DNA of 64,000 nt from the NCBI RefSeq assembly GCF_034651555.1, contig NZ_JAYEEQ010000001.1:434001-498000 (forward strand), in the 5' to 3' direction. This DNA is from Aurantibrevibacter litoralis (lineage in GTDB: Bacteria > Bacteroidota > Bacteroidia > Flavobacteriales > Flavobacteriaceae). The position numbers and the translations under genes are program-made. Below are positions 37,704-45,234 of the stretch, piece by piece (the first letter of the stretch is position 1; each line of letters opens with the position of its first letter). The notes under the pieces were generated by a model. The model searched no databases. It saw only the letters and a list, made by a program, of their open reading frames with translations, and was not told the origin of the DNA.

Positions 37704-37754
37704 AATCTATTTACTCTATAGATTTGGTAGATTAATATTTATGTCTTACATTTG
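37704..37754 (+). promoter_or_regulatory. Operator-like 21-bp motif C and promoter of gdh
   Basis: Motif 37704-37724: left half AATCTATTT, right half CTATAGATT. A 22-nt gap leads to TACATTTG (37747-37754), a -7 box. Transcription should begin near 37761, about 11 nt before the leader ORF. Confidence 0.7.
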
Positions 37755-37771
37755 ATCAAAATTTAGACCCC

Positions 37772-37849
37772 ATGACTACGGTACATATAAATTTAAGGAA
37801 TCAACGATGTTGTTGTAACAGTATATTGAAAAGGGAAAAGCGGTATTAG
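37772..37849 (+). CDS. Cys-rich leader peptide 1 (25 aa)
   Basis: ATG 37772, stop TAG at 37847-37849. Three consecutive Cys codons TGT-TGT-TGT (37808-37816) follow Arg, giving RCCCN. The frame begins right after the predicted transcription start and ends 48 nt before gdh. The strand across the Cys codons (37805-37818, CGATGTTGTTGTAA) can pair with TTACAATTGCATCG at 37881-37894, three bases before the gdh ATG: 11 Watson-Crick pairs, two G-U and one mismatch. A ribosome stalled at Cys codons would keep the gdh start open. The VHINLR segment is reminiscent of leader peptides before actinobacterial sulfur genes, from memory only. Confidence 0.65.
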   Translation: MTTVHINLRNQRCCCNSILKREKRY

Positions 37850-37897
37850 CGCCCCAATCGTTTCACAAATACAGTATAAATTACAATTGCATCGCAC

Positions 37898-39172
37898 ATG
37901 ATTACACAAAATAAAGGAATTTCAGGTTCAACCCGTACATTATTTGATTCCGTTACCGAACGTATAAACGAAGCGGCGGCACACATCAATGCATCGCCGG
38001 AAATTAGATCCATTTTAGAAAAGCCCGTAAAAAAAGTATTCGTAAATATTCCTGTGGTTATGGATACGGGTACAGTTAAGGTTTTTGAAGCATACCGCAT
38101 TGTACATTCTACCTTATTAGGACCATCTAAGGGAGGCATTCGGTATTCTTTAGATGTTAATGAGGACGAGGTCACTGCATTGGCCGCTTGGATGACCTTT
38201 AAAACGGCGGTGGTCGATTTGCCTTTTGGCGGTGCCAAAGGTGGCATTCATTGCGATCCTAATGCCCTTAGTGAAGGCGAGTTAGAGCGCCTTTCCCGCA
38301 ATTATGCCCGAGCTATGAAAGACGTTTTTGGTGTTCATAAAGATATTCCTGCACCGGATATGGGCACAGGTCAAAGGGAAATGGCGTGGATTTTAGACGA
38401 ATTCAATAAAATTACCGGAGAAAATACATCGGGCATCATCACAGGAAAACCCCTGGAAATGGGAGGATCTCGAGGTCGAGAAGCGGCAACAGGCAGGGGC
38501 GTACGGACAATTACGCTAGAGACGTTACAAAAACTTGGTTTAGAACCCCGCGAGACTACAGCCGTTATTCAGGGATTTGGCAATGTAGGTTCGCATGCGG
38601 CTCGCCTTTTAGCACTAGAGGGTATCCGTATTGTGGCCATCTCGGACCATACAGCTGCCTATTATAATCCCGAAGGAATTTCCATTTCCGATGCTATTGC
38701 TCACGCGGCAAAGCACAATCGTACTTTAGCCGGATTTAAAGGGGCTTATGCTATTGGTCATGACGAATTATTGAACCTTCCATGCGATATTTTAATTCCT
38801 GCCGCCAAGGAAAATGTAATTACCGAAACGGTGGCTTATTGCCTAAATGCCCGAATTATTATTGAAGCTGCCAATGGGCCTACCTTGCCGGAGGCCGATG
38901 CCATTCTGAGAAAAAGAGGGGTATGGGTTGTTCCCGATATTTTGGCCAACGCAGGCGGCGTAATTGTGTCGTATTACGAATGGGCTCAAAATAGAGTAGA
39001 ACAGCATTGGTTGGAAGAAGATATTAATTACAGGCACGATGAAAAAATTAGAACGGCCTTCCGTAAAGTATGGGAAAATGCCACTAAATACCAAGTTACG
39101 TTGCGAACCGCGGCCTATATTACCGCTCTAAAACGTTTGGAAGTAACCTATAAGTTGAAAGGAAAGTATTGA
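37898..39172 (+). CDS. gdhA: Glutamate dehydrogenase (Glu/Leu/Phe/Val family)
   Basis: 424 residues. The N-terminal ELFV dehydrogenase domain has GPSKGGIRYSLDVNEDEV, LPFGGAKGGI with the substrate-binding and catalytic Lys, and PAPDMGTGQREMAWI. The Rossmann part has AVIQGFGNVGSHAA. It interconverts 2-oxoglutarate plus ammonia and glutamate. Presence behind a Cys-rich leader and operator-like motif C is unexpected for a nitrogen enzyme; possible reasons are supply of glutamate for cysteine or glutathione-type metabolism, or control of the downstream tRNA-Cys. Ends 9 bp before that tRNA. Confidence 0.95.
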   Translation: MITQNKGISGSTRTLFDSVTERINEAAAHINASPEIRSILEKPVKKVFVNIPVVMDTGTVKVFEAYRIVHSTLLGPSKGGIRYSLDVNEDEVTALAAWMTFKTAVVDLPFGGAKGGIHCDPNALSEGELERLSRNYARAMKDVFGVHKDIPAPDMGTGQREMAWILDEFNKITGENTSGIITGKPLEMGGSRGREAATGRGVRTITLETLQKLGLEPRETTAVIQGFGNVGSHAARLLALEGIRIVAISDHTAAYYNPEGISISDAIAHAAKHNRTLAGFKGAYAIGHDELLNLPCDILIPAAKENVITETVAYCLNARIIIEAANGPTLPEADAILRKRGVWVVPDILANAGGVIVSYYEWAQNRVEQHWLEEDINYRHDEKIRTAFRKVWENATKYQVTLRTAAYITALKRLEVTYKLKGKY

Positions 39173-39181
39173 TCCGATAAG

Positions 39182-39252
39182 CGCCCCGTGACCGAGTGGC
39201 TAGGTTGAGCTCTGCAAAAGCTTATACAGCGGTTCGAATCCGTTCGGGGTGT
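39182..39252 (+). tRNA. tRNA-Cys (anticodon GCA)
   Basis: A full cloverleaf can be folded: acceptor CGCCCCG/CGGGGTG (one G-U), D-arm ACC/GGT, anticodon arm GAGCT/AGCTT with loop CTGCAAA (anticodon 39214-39216), 4-nt variable loop, T-arm AGCGG/CCGTT with loop TTCGAAT. Discriminator base T73 is right for tRNA-Cys. CCA is not encoded. It sits between gdh (9 bp before) and a lipoprotein gene (ATG 18 bp after) with no visible terminator or promoter, so it may be cut from the mRNA. Confidence 0.93.
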
Positions 39253-39270
39253 CTATCAAAACAAAGTAAA

Positions 39271-40200
39271 ATGAAAAAAAGAAAAGTAAATAAAGGTAAT
39301 CTATTTAGTAAGCTAAGTGCAATTATCTTTGTATTTGGTATTGTTTCTTGCAAAGACATATCCAAAGACACAGCGGCCATTCAGCAAGAGGATGCACGGT
39401 ACTTCGCCGAACTTCAGGATTGGCAAAACGAAAGATTTAAAAGTTTAAAGGCCAAGGACGGATGGCTCAATCTGGCAGGGCTCTATTGGTTAAACGAAGG
39501 AGAGAACACCATAGGCGCAGACAGCACTAATACCATTCAACTTCCCGCAGGTAAAAGTGATGACTTTGTAGGCACCTATACCGTGGAGAACGGAAAGATC
39601 ATATTTACCGTAAATCCTACATCGGTAGTTACCCAAAATAATGAGGCTGTGGTGGTTGTTCCTATTTTTCCAGCCGAAAAAGCGGTGATCTTAGAACATA
39701 AAAATATAGCCTGGTTTGTGATTCAGCGAGGCGAAAAGTTTGCCATACGATTGCGTGATTATGACAGTGAATTAGCTAAGAATTTTAGTGGTGTTGCCAC
39801 ATATCCCTTTAAGGAGCAATGGAAAGTAAAGGCAAAATTAGTGCCGCCTATTCAAAAATTAATTAGCATCACCGACATTACAGATCGTGTAAGCGAACAA
39901 GAAACGGCCGGTACCTTGCATTTCGAAATTGGAGGCAAACCGCATTCCTTAGTGGCAATAGCCTCAGGCGACAAACTCTTTGTTATTTTTGGTGATGCCA
40001 CCAATAGTGAAGAAACCTATGATACAGGAAGGTTTCTGTATGCGCAACTGCCCGATGCTGACGGATATACTTGGTTAGATTTTAATAAGGCCTATAACCC
40101 GCCTTGCGCGTTCACACCCTATTCCACCTGTCCATTGCCACCACCTCAAAATATTTTGACGATAAAAATAACGGCCGGCGAAAAACGCTTTATATCCTAA
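39271..40200 (+). CDS. DUF1684 lipoprotein
   Basis: 309 residues from ATG 39271 (MKKRKVNKGNLFSK); the frame extends upstream through the tRNA but that part is not real. Lipoprotein signal ends FGIVSC. DUF1684 motifs: KAKDGWLNLAGLYWLNEG, ILEHKNIAWFVIQRGEKFAIRLRDYDS and, near the end, FNKAYNPPCAFTPYSTCPLPP. The family has no proven function. There is no internal Met in 309 residues and only three Cys, one of them the lipid anchor. Together with other proteins of this region it appears depleted of sulfur amino acids. Confidence 0.9.
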   Translation: MKKRKVNKGNLFSKLSAIIFVFGIVSCKDISKDTAAIQQEDARYFAELQDWQNERFKSLKAKDGWLNLAGLYWLNEGENTIGADSTNTIQLPAGKSDDFVGTYTVENGKIIFTVNPTSVVTQNNEAVVVVPIFPAEKAVILEHKNIAWFVIQRGEKFAIRLRDYDSELAKNFSGVATYPFKEQWKVKAKLVPPIQKLISITDITDRVSEQETAGTLHFEIGGKPHSLVAIASGDKLFVIFGDATNSEETYDTGRFLYAQLPDADGYTWLDFNKAYNPPCAFTPYSTCPLPPPQNILTIKITAGEKRFIS

Positions 40201-40268
40201 ATTAGAAATTGAAACCTAAACCTAAACGCATTTACATCGAAAATAATAACAAAAAAAACCGAAATATT

Positions 40269-40661
40269 ATGCAAGCAGTACAAGAATACAGTCAGACCAG
40301 AGCCCTTGAAATTACTAATTTTGAGGCCGAAAACGGAATCACCTACATCACAATCCCTATTTCCCTAAAGGTCTATGGGAAGCCATTACACTCAGCACCG
40401 ATAATTTTACTTAATCGGGGATTGCTTCCCGGAAAATCGAACAAACAGTTTGAAAGCTTTCACAAAATTGTGGGCAAAGGTAAATTTGTAGATCTTAACA
40501 CCTATACCTTAATAGAATTTAACATCCCAACGGATCGCTACTTGCATTTGGCCTTCGAAAGTTATGCGTCCTTTAGCACTCAGGATACCCAAGCCATTAT
40601 TGATAGGGCCATGGAAATTTTAGAAATACCACAGCCCTTTGCATCCTTTAGGTTTGATTGA
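40269..40661 (+). CDS. Hypothetical protein, 130 aa
   Basis: I chose ATG 40269 (MQAVQEYSQTRALEITNF); an upstream start at 40209 would add a basic low-complexity stretch. Cytoplasmic, mixed alpha/beta, with no motif I recognise. It has no Cys and one internal Met. It follows the DUF1684 gene by 68 bp on the same strand and is the last gene before operator-like motif D, so it may be part of the gdh transcript. Confidence 0.7.
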   Translation: MQAVQEYSQTRALEITNFEAENGITYITIPISLKVYGKPLHSAPIILLNRGLLPGKSNKQFESFHKIVGKGKFVDLNTYTLIEFNIPTDRYLHLAFESYASFSTQDTQAIIDRAMEILEIPQPFASFRFD

Positions 40662-40676
40662 TTTTTTTGACATTAT

Positions 40677-40697
40677 AATCTACAAAAACTATAGGTT
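40677..40697 (+). promoter_or_regulatory. Operator-like 21-bp motif D
   Basis: Left half AATCTACAA, right half CTATAGGTT, 3 nt between. It begins 15 bp after the stop of the 130-aa gene. No clean TAnnTTTG follows at the usual distance; TATCTTTTG near 40868 is one possible -7 box. The SsuD-like gene starts 218 bp downstream. Confidence 0.55.
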
Positions 40698-40915
40698 AAA
40701 TGTCTTATAAGAGGTGCTCCAAAGATCACCATCTGTTTAAAAATAGTATACAGATACGCATAAAAGGGTGGGTATGCGCCGTAGCTTAAGTAATTAGCGG
40801 GGTATTATCTAAGTGATGGAATCATCAGTAATTAAATTTTTAACATCTTTATGTTCTTGGATTATTGTATCTTTTGATGTTATCTATTAGAAACGGTCTA
40901 AGAAAAACCCTATTT

Positions 40916-42076
40916 ATGAAACAATGGAACCCGGTGGCCATACGTACCGAAGAGCGTGTTGCAGAGATGGCATGGTACACGGATGTTATTGGTGGCGATA
41001 CCGATTATCTTGGTGTTTTGGACCCCACCAGACGCAGTAATTTTGAGCATTGCAAGAAGATAACCCTTGCTGCGGAAGAACTCGGATTCCGCAATGTGCT
41101 TTTTCCTACGGCGTACACCGTGGGTCAGGAAGTAATTCCTTTTGCCGCTGCGATAGCACCATTTACGTCGCGCATTAATCTGCTTACCGCTATACGCACC
41201 GGGGAAGTGCATCCGCCCACACTGGCCAGAACCTTGGCTAATTTAGATCATTTGCTCCATGGCCGACTTACCATCAATATTATAAATTCGGATTTGCCCG
41301 GTTTGCGAGAAAATCCGGAGATGCGGTACCAACGTTGTTCCGAAATAATCGAAATTTTAAAACAAGGTTGGACCCGGGATCGCATACAATATCAAGGCAA
41401 GTATTATGCCTTCGACCTTCCGGCAGATCCGGTAAAACCCTACCAGCAAAATGGCGGTCCGTTGCTCTATTTTGGTGGGATATCCGAGGGTTCTAAGGAG
41501 GTTTGTGCCACGCATTGCGATGTGTTTTTAATGTGGCCCGAAACCGAGGAGCGCATGTACACCACCATGAAAGATATGAGCGAAAGAGCTGCCAAAAAAG
41601 GCAGAAAGATCGATTTTGGCTTGCGTATTCATGTGTTTGTTAGGGAAACGGAATCAGAAGCCAGAGCGTATATAAAACAAATCATGTCTAAATTTAATGA
41701 AGCCAGGGCATTGGAAATCAGAAGTAGGGGGGAAGACTCTCGCTCCTTAGGGGTACATAGGCAAGACCAACTGCGAAAAACAGCCGATAAGGATGGATTT
41801 ATAGAAGATATTTTGTGGACCAGCATAGGAAAGGTATTCTCCGGATGCGGGGGCGGTTTAGTAGGAAGTGCAGCGCAGGTGGTAGAGAAGCTAAATCGAT
41901 ATATGGATATGGGATTTCGTTCTTTTATATTTTCCGGTTTTCCATTGCAGGAAGAAGCACGTAATTTTTCGAATTTGGTACTTCCTCATGTGCCCAATGC
42001 CACCTTGTCTAAACTTCAGAATAGAACACCGATAAATAGCCCTGTAACTCCTTTAACCACAGGAATACTATCCTAA
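40916..42076 (+). CDS. FMNH2-dependent alkanesulfonate-type monooxygenase (SsuD/SfnG-like)
   Basis: 386 residues from ATG 40916 (MKQWNPVAIRTEERV); the frame is open further upstream. Bacterial luciferase-like fold: GFRNVLFPTAY, LLTAIRTGEVHPPTLART, LYFGGISEGSKEV, and RIHVFVRET with Arg237 and His239, which match active-site Arg and His of E. coli SsuD. The SGYP Tyr of SsuD (from memory) is Phe here (FIFSGFP). It should cleave a C-S bond of a sulfonate or sulfone, releasing sulfite and an aldehyde. A flavin reductase is not in the window. Motif D lies upstream and an APC permease gene follows by 9 bp. Confidence 0.88.
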   Translation: MKQWNPVAIRTEERVAEMAWYTDVIGGDTDYLGVLDPTRRSNFEHCKKITLAAEELGFRNVLFPTAYTVGQEVIPFAAAIAPFTSRINLLTAIRTGEVHPPTLARTLANLDHLLHGRLTINIINSDLPGLRENPEMRYQRCSEIIEILKQGWTRDRIQYQGKYYAFDLPADPVKPYQQNGGPLLYFGGISEGSKEVCATHCDVFLMWPETEERMYTTMKDMSERAAKKGRKIDFGLRIHVFVRETESEARAYIKQIMSKFNEARALEIRSRGEDSRSLGVHRQDQLRKTADKDGFIEDILWTSIGKVFSGCGGGLVGSAAQVVEKLNRYMDMGFRSFIFSGFPLQEEARNFSNLVLPHVPNATLSKLQNRTPINSPVTPLTTGILS

Positions 42077-42085
42077 ATATGTGGT

Positions 42086-43504
42086 ATGCGTACTAAAGGG
42101 GAAATAGGGTTACGACGCGAAATAGGATTGTTCGATGCCGCAATGATTGTTGCCGGAAGCATGATAGGATCCGGAATATTTATCGTTGGTGCAGACATTC
42201 TCAGGAATACCGGTTCTGCCGGATGGTTTCTTGCCGTATGGATTATTGGGGGTATAATGACCTTAATCGCAGCCACGAGTTATGGAGAGTTAAGTGGCAT
42301 GTTTCCTAAGGCAGGCGGACAGTATGTTTATCTCAAAGAAGCCTATAATCCCTTGGTGGCCTTTGTATATGGCTGGAGCCTTTTTGCAGTAATACAAACA
42401 GGAACCATTGCCGCTGTTGGGGTATCTTTCCCTAAATTTATGACCTATTTTATTCCGGAACTCAGTGAAGATATTGTGTTGTTCTCTTTGGGAAATATCC
42501 CTGTTTCTCCGGCTCAAATTGTGGCTATTTCCCTCATCTTCCTATTAACTCTGCTAAACACAAAAGGGGTAAAGGGAGGTAAAATAATCCAAACGAGTTT
42601 TACAATTACGAAAGTCCTCAGCATCGTGGTGCTTATTGCAGCTGGATTTTATTTCCTAAAAGCCGATGTTTGGCAATCTAATTGGGAAAGGGCATGGAAT
42701 TTTCAAAAGCTATCTGCCAATGGCTTATTTAGCGAATATCCCGATTTATTATCCCTTGGAGGGGCATTGGCTGCGGCACTTGTTGGCGCCATTATGAGTT
42801 ATGAGGCTTGGAACAATATTACTTTTGTAGCAGGAGAGATTAAAAACCCCAAACGAAATATTGGACTTAGCCTGTTTTTGGGAACAGCTATTGTGATTAC
42901 GCTTTATATTTTCTTAAATCTCATGTTTACTGCAGTACTACCCTTGCAAGATATTGCGGGAGCAGATAAAGATCGGGTGGGCATTGCTGCGGCAGCGGCC
43001 ATTTTTGGAGGTTACGGCACCGCCATTATTGCCATCATGATTATGATCTCCACCTTTGGATGCAACAATGGTCTTATTTTATCTGGTGCCAGGGTTTATT
43101 ATAGCATGGCAAAGGACGGGCTTTTTTTTAAGAAGGCTGCATCGCTAAATCCACATGCCGTACCGGCGTATGCCTTATGGGCACAATTTGTGATGGCGAG
43201 CTTGTTGTGTTTAAGCGGAAAATATGGCGATTTGTTGAACATGATTACCTTTGTGGCCGTACTTTTTTATGTTCTTACGATTTTAGGCATTTTCTTATTA
43301 CGATATAAAAGACCCCAAGCTAAAAGATCGTACAAGGCTTTTGGTTATCCCATCCTACCAGCCTTTTATTTGATCCTTGGAAGCAGTTTTTGCTTCCTCC
43401 TCATCGTTTACAAACCGGAATATACCTGGCCGGGATTAATTATTTCACTATTAGGTATCCCTATTTATTTGCTACATAAATCTTTTATAAAACGCAAATC
43501 CTAG
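42086..43504 (+). CDS. APC-family amino acid permease
   Basis: 472 residues, about 12 membrane segments. The first helix has GSMIGSGIF, the APC substrate-site signature, followed by PKAGGQYVYLKEAYNPLVAFVYGW. Family members carry amino acids or amines by proton antiport or symport. It is probably co-transcribed with the SsuD-like gene, so cysteate, taurine or homotaurine-like amino-sulfonates are conceivable substrates; this is inference from context. Confidence 0.92.
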   Translation: MRTKGEIGLRREIGLFDAAMIVAGSMIGSGIFIVGADILRNTGSAGWFLAVWIIGGIMTLIAATSYGELSGMFPKAGGQYVYLKEAYNPLVAFVYGWSLFAVIQTGTIAAVGVSFPKFMTYFIPELSEDIVLFSLGNIPVSPAQIVAISLIFLLTLLNTKGVKGGKIIQTSFTITKVLSIVVLIAAGFYFLKADVWQSNWERAWNFQKLSANGLFSEYPDLLSLGGALAAALVGAIMSYEAWNNITFVAGEIKNPKRNIGLSLFLGTAIVITLYIFLNLMFTAVLPLQDIAGADKDRVGIAAAAAIFGGYGTAIIAIMIMISTFGCNNGLILSGARVYYSMAKDGLFFKKAASLNPHAVPAYALWAQFVMASLLCLSGKYGDLLNMITFVAVLFYVLTILGIFLLRYKRPQAKRSYKAFGYPILPAFYLILGSSFCFLLIVYKPEYTWPGLIISLLGIPIYLLHKSFIKRKS

Positions 43505-43871
43505 CCACTTCCTGTTGACTGCTCCTTGGGATCAAATCGTCTATAGGGATAACGCTAATTTTTTTTTGAAAACGTTTTTCTGAATTTCAGGCAATCAGTT
43601 GAGACAAGAATGCGGCGCAAGCCTGTGGGCATGTGTCAAATTGTTAGAACGGTTTTAGGGCAGCCCCTAATTTCGCGCAAAGCCCAAGGTTTACACCGCG
43701 GGTTATGGATCGTTCATAGAAGTATGGTGCTATATTTTCCGGATAACAAGGGTAATTGTGGTGTTAAAAAAGCATCGATAATTTGTAATTCATCATTTTT
43801 AGTACAGGAATTATACATATCACTTTTAATACGGGGGATAGCATTATAGAATCAAAAATAATACATCAATT

Positions 43872-43925
43872 AATCTATAAAATCCATAGACTATATATAA
43901 TTTTATAAAATAACCCTTATATTTG
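43872..43925 (+). promoter_or_regulatory. Operator-like 21-bp motif E and promoter of the PstS-like gene
   Basis: Motif 43872-43892: left half AATCTATAA, right half CCATAGACT. A 25-nt gap leads to TATATTTG (43918-43925), a perfect -7 box. The motif would lie at about -61 to -41, where activators rather than repressors often bind. Confidence 0.7.
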
Positions 43926-43961
43926 CACGGAAAATGTACGGTAATTCAAATTTTAATTAAG

Positions 43962-44024
43962 ATGAAAAAGTTTCAACATGCAAATGAATCGATGTGGCCA
44001 ATGCGTTATTGTTGTTGCGGCTAA
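43962..44024 (+). CDS. Cys-rich leader peptide 2 (20 aa)
   Basis: ATG 43962, stop TAA at 44022-44024. It ends in MRYCCCG, with TGT-TGT-TGC at 44010-44018. The stop is 52 nt before the PstS-like gene, against 48 nt for leader 1 and gdh. TTATTGT (44006-44012) can pair with ACAATGA (44074-44080), which covers the start codon of the downstream gene: 7 pairs, one G-U. Apart from the Cys run, the two leaders share no peptide similarity. Confidence 0.65.
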   Translation: MKKFQHANESMWPMRYCCCG

Positions 44025-44076
44025 CATTCCTTTTACGAGTAAAAACGAAAACTAAAATTTATAAAATACACTTACA

Positions 44077-45018
44077 ATGAGCATACACATTTATAAGAAA
44101 AACACTGTTATACTAACCGCCCTTGTAGTTTTGGGTCTTAACTTCGCCTTCGGTCAGGAAGGAAACGCATCGTCTATAGTGGTTTCGGGAGAACCCATAG
44201 CGGAAGCATTACTAGGACAATGGATTAAAGAATACAACCTAACTGAAAGAGCCGATATTACGTTCAATGCAAAGGCAAAAGATGCAGATTTAATTATCGG
44301 ATTTGCCGAAAATGATGCGCAAGAAAAACACAAGGACTATTTCTCCGTAGCTAAGGTTGCGGTACTTCCGGTGAGTAAGGCGAATGCGGGCATTCTGAGA
44401 GAAGTTGGAAAAAAGGGACTAGGAGAAAAACAAATCAAGGCGCTCTTTTTTGATGACTTTTTTGAGTCTACCAAAAAGAGTGAATTTGAGAAGGTTCCTT
44501 TTCAAGTATATACGCGTTTGGGGGATACCGGGATACCGGCCATTTTCGCAAAAGAGTTTGGGTACGAGCCACAAAGTCTAAAAGGAAAGGCTATAGGAGG
44601 CAATGATTTTCATGTCTTGTTAGCCATGAAAAAAGATCCGCACGCTTTGTCTTTTAACGCCTTAAATCTCATTTTCGACACCAAAACTCGAAAAATTAAA
44701 GAGGGATTTGCCGTAGTTCCTGTAGATTTAGATGGTAACGGACGGTTAACGGAAGATGAGAACGTATATGCCGATTTGGATGAATTGCTTGAAAAATTAC
44801 AACAAGGAGACAGCAAAAACTTGAAAAATATTGCCATAGGGGAACTGCAAATTGAAGTGAATCGGGAAGCGGCTTCCAAAGAAACGCTTGCGTTTTTAAA
44901 ATGGGTGGTTCAAAATGGTGCTACATTTCTAGCCGCACAAGGCTTTTTACAACCCGATTCCAAAACCTTAGAAAAGGAACGTTTGTTGGTAGATCAGTTG
45001 GTGCTTAATCAGCGCTAA
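44077..45018 (+). CDS. PstS-like periplasmic substrate-binding protein
   Basis: 313 residues with signal MSIHIYKKNTVILTALVVLGLNFAFGQ. The fold resembles phosphate/sulfate-type binding proteins (VVSGEPIAEALLGQWIKEYN, DADLIIGFAEND, KQIKALFFDDFF, VVQNGATFLAAQGFL). DLDGNGRLTEDENVY is an EF-hand-like calcium loop, unusual in this family. No ABC transporter genes are nearby, so it may work with SusC3 or act as a sensor. It has one internal Met and no Cys. Behind motif E and Cys-rich leader 2. Confidence 0.75.
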   Translation: MSIHIYKKNTVILTALVVLGLNFAFGQEGNASSIVVSGEPIAEALLGQWIKEYNLTERADITFNAKAKDADLIIGFAENDAQEKHKDYFSVAKVAVLPVSKANAGILREVGKKGLGEKQIKALFFDDFFESTKKSEFEKVPFQVYTRLGDTGIPAIFAKEFGYEPQSLKGKAIGGNDFHVLLAMKKDPHALSFNALNLIFDTKTRKIKEGFAVVPVDLDGNGRLTEDENVYADLDELLEKLQQGDSKNLKNIAIGELQIEVNREAASKETLAFLKWVVQNGATFLAAQGFLQPDSKTLEKERLLVDQLVLNQR

Positions 45019-45080
45019 TTCTATTAAAAAATTGGATCATAACTCACTGGAAATACCTTTTTTTTAGCGCAATCAACGGA

Positions 45081-45139
45081 AGCTAAATTCTGACCTACTG
45101 CTAGGATAGGCTCTTAGGAGCTAATAGTGGAGTTTAGCT
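45081..45139 (+). other. Predicted three-way RNA junction upstream of susC3
   Basis: Outer stem AGCTAAATTC (45081-45090) with GAGTTTAGCT (45130-45139), 10 pairs including one G-U. Inside are two small hairpins: CCTA/TAGG (45094-45105) and GCTC/GAGC (45110-45121). No U-run follows, so it is not an obvious terminator. It may be a structured leader or the 3' end of the PstS-like transcript. Confidence 0.4.
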
Positions 45140-45174
45140 GCCGTAGGAGTATAAATAAAAAGCTGTTTTCATAA

Positions 45175-45195
45175 TTACTAGTTAATCCATAGGAC
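45175..45195 (+). promoter_or_regulatory. Operator-like 21-bp motif F (weak)
   Basis: Left half TTACTAGTT, right half CCATAGGAC. The right half is very like that of motif E. It lies 39 bp before the susC3 ATG. No TAnnTTTG box follows, so an alternative promoter type or readthrough from the PstS-like gene is possible. Confidence 0.45.
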
Positions 45196-45234
45196 ATATA
45201 TACTAAATAAATAAAACCAAACATAGTACACAAA

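Larger units (their letters stand above)
37226..37897 (+). other. 672-bp intergenic region: palindromic repeat, gdh promoter and leader
   Basis: From 37226 to about 37545 there is only repeat-like sequence with many hairpins, ending in AAGGATT/AATCCTT (37523-37544), whose minus-strand side is followed by a T-run. From 37546 to 37700 I see nothing. From 37704 on there is operator-like motif C, a promoter and the Cys-rich leader ORF before gdh. Confidence 0.55.
43505..44076 (+). other. 572-bp intergenic region with promoter and Cys-rich leader
   Basis: 43505-43860 has no gene that I accept; a 79-codon frame at 43610 has no recognisable features. CTATAGGGAT at about 43551 resembles the right half of the operator-like motif. 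From 43872 there is motif E, an excellent promoter and leader ORF 2. Confidence 0.55.

Noticed and set aside
39196..39270. N-terminal extension of the DUF1684 lipoprotein
   Set aside because: It would be translated from the tRNA-Cys gene; the signal peptide begins at 39271.
43610..43849. 79-codon plus-strand ORF between the permease gene and motif E
   Set aside because: No recognisable domain or start context, and atypical composition.
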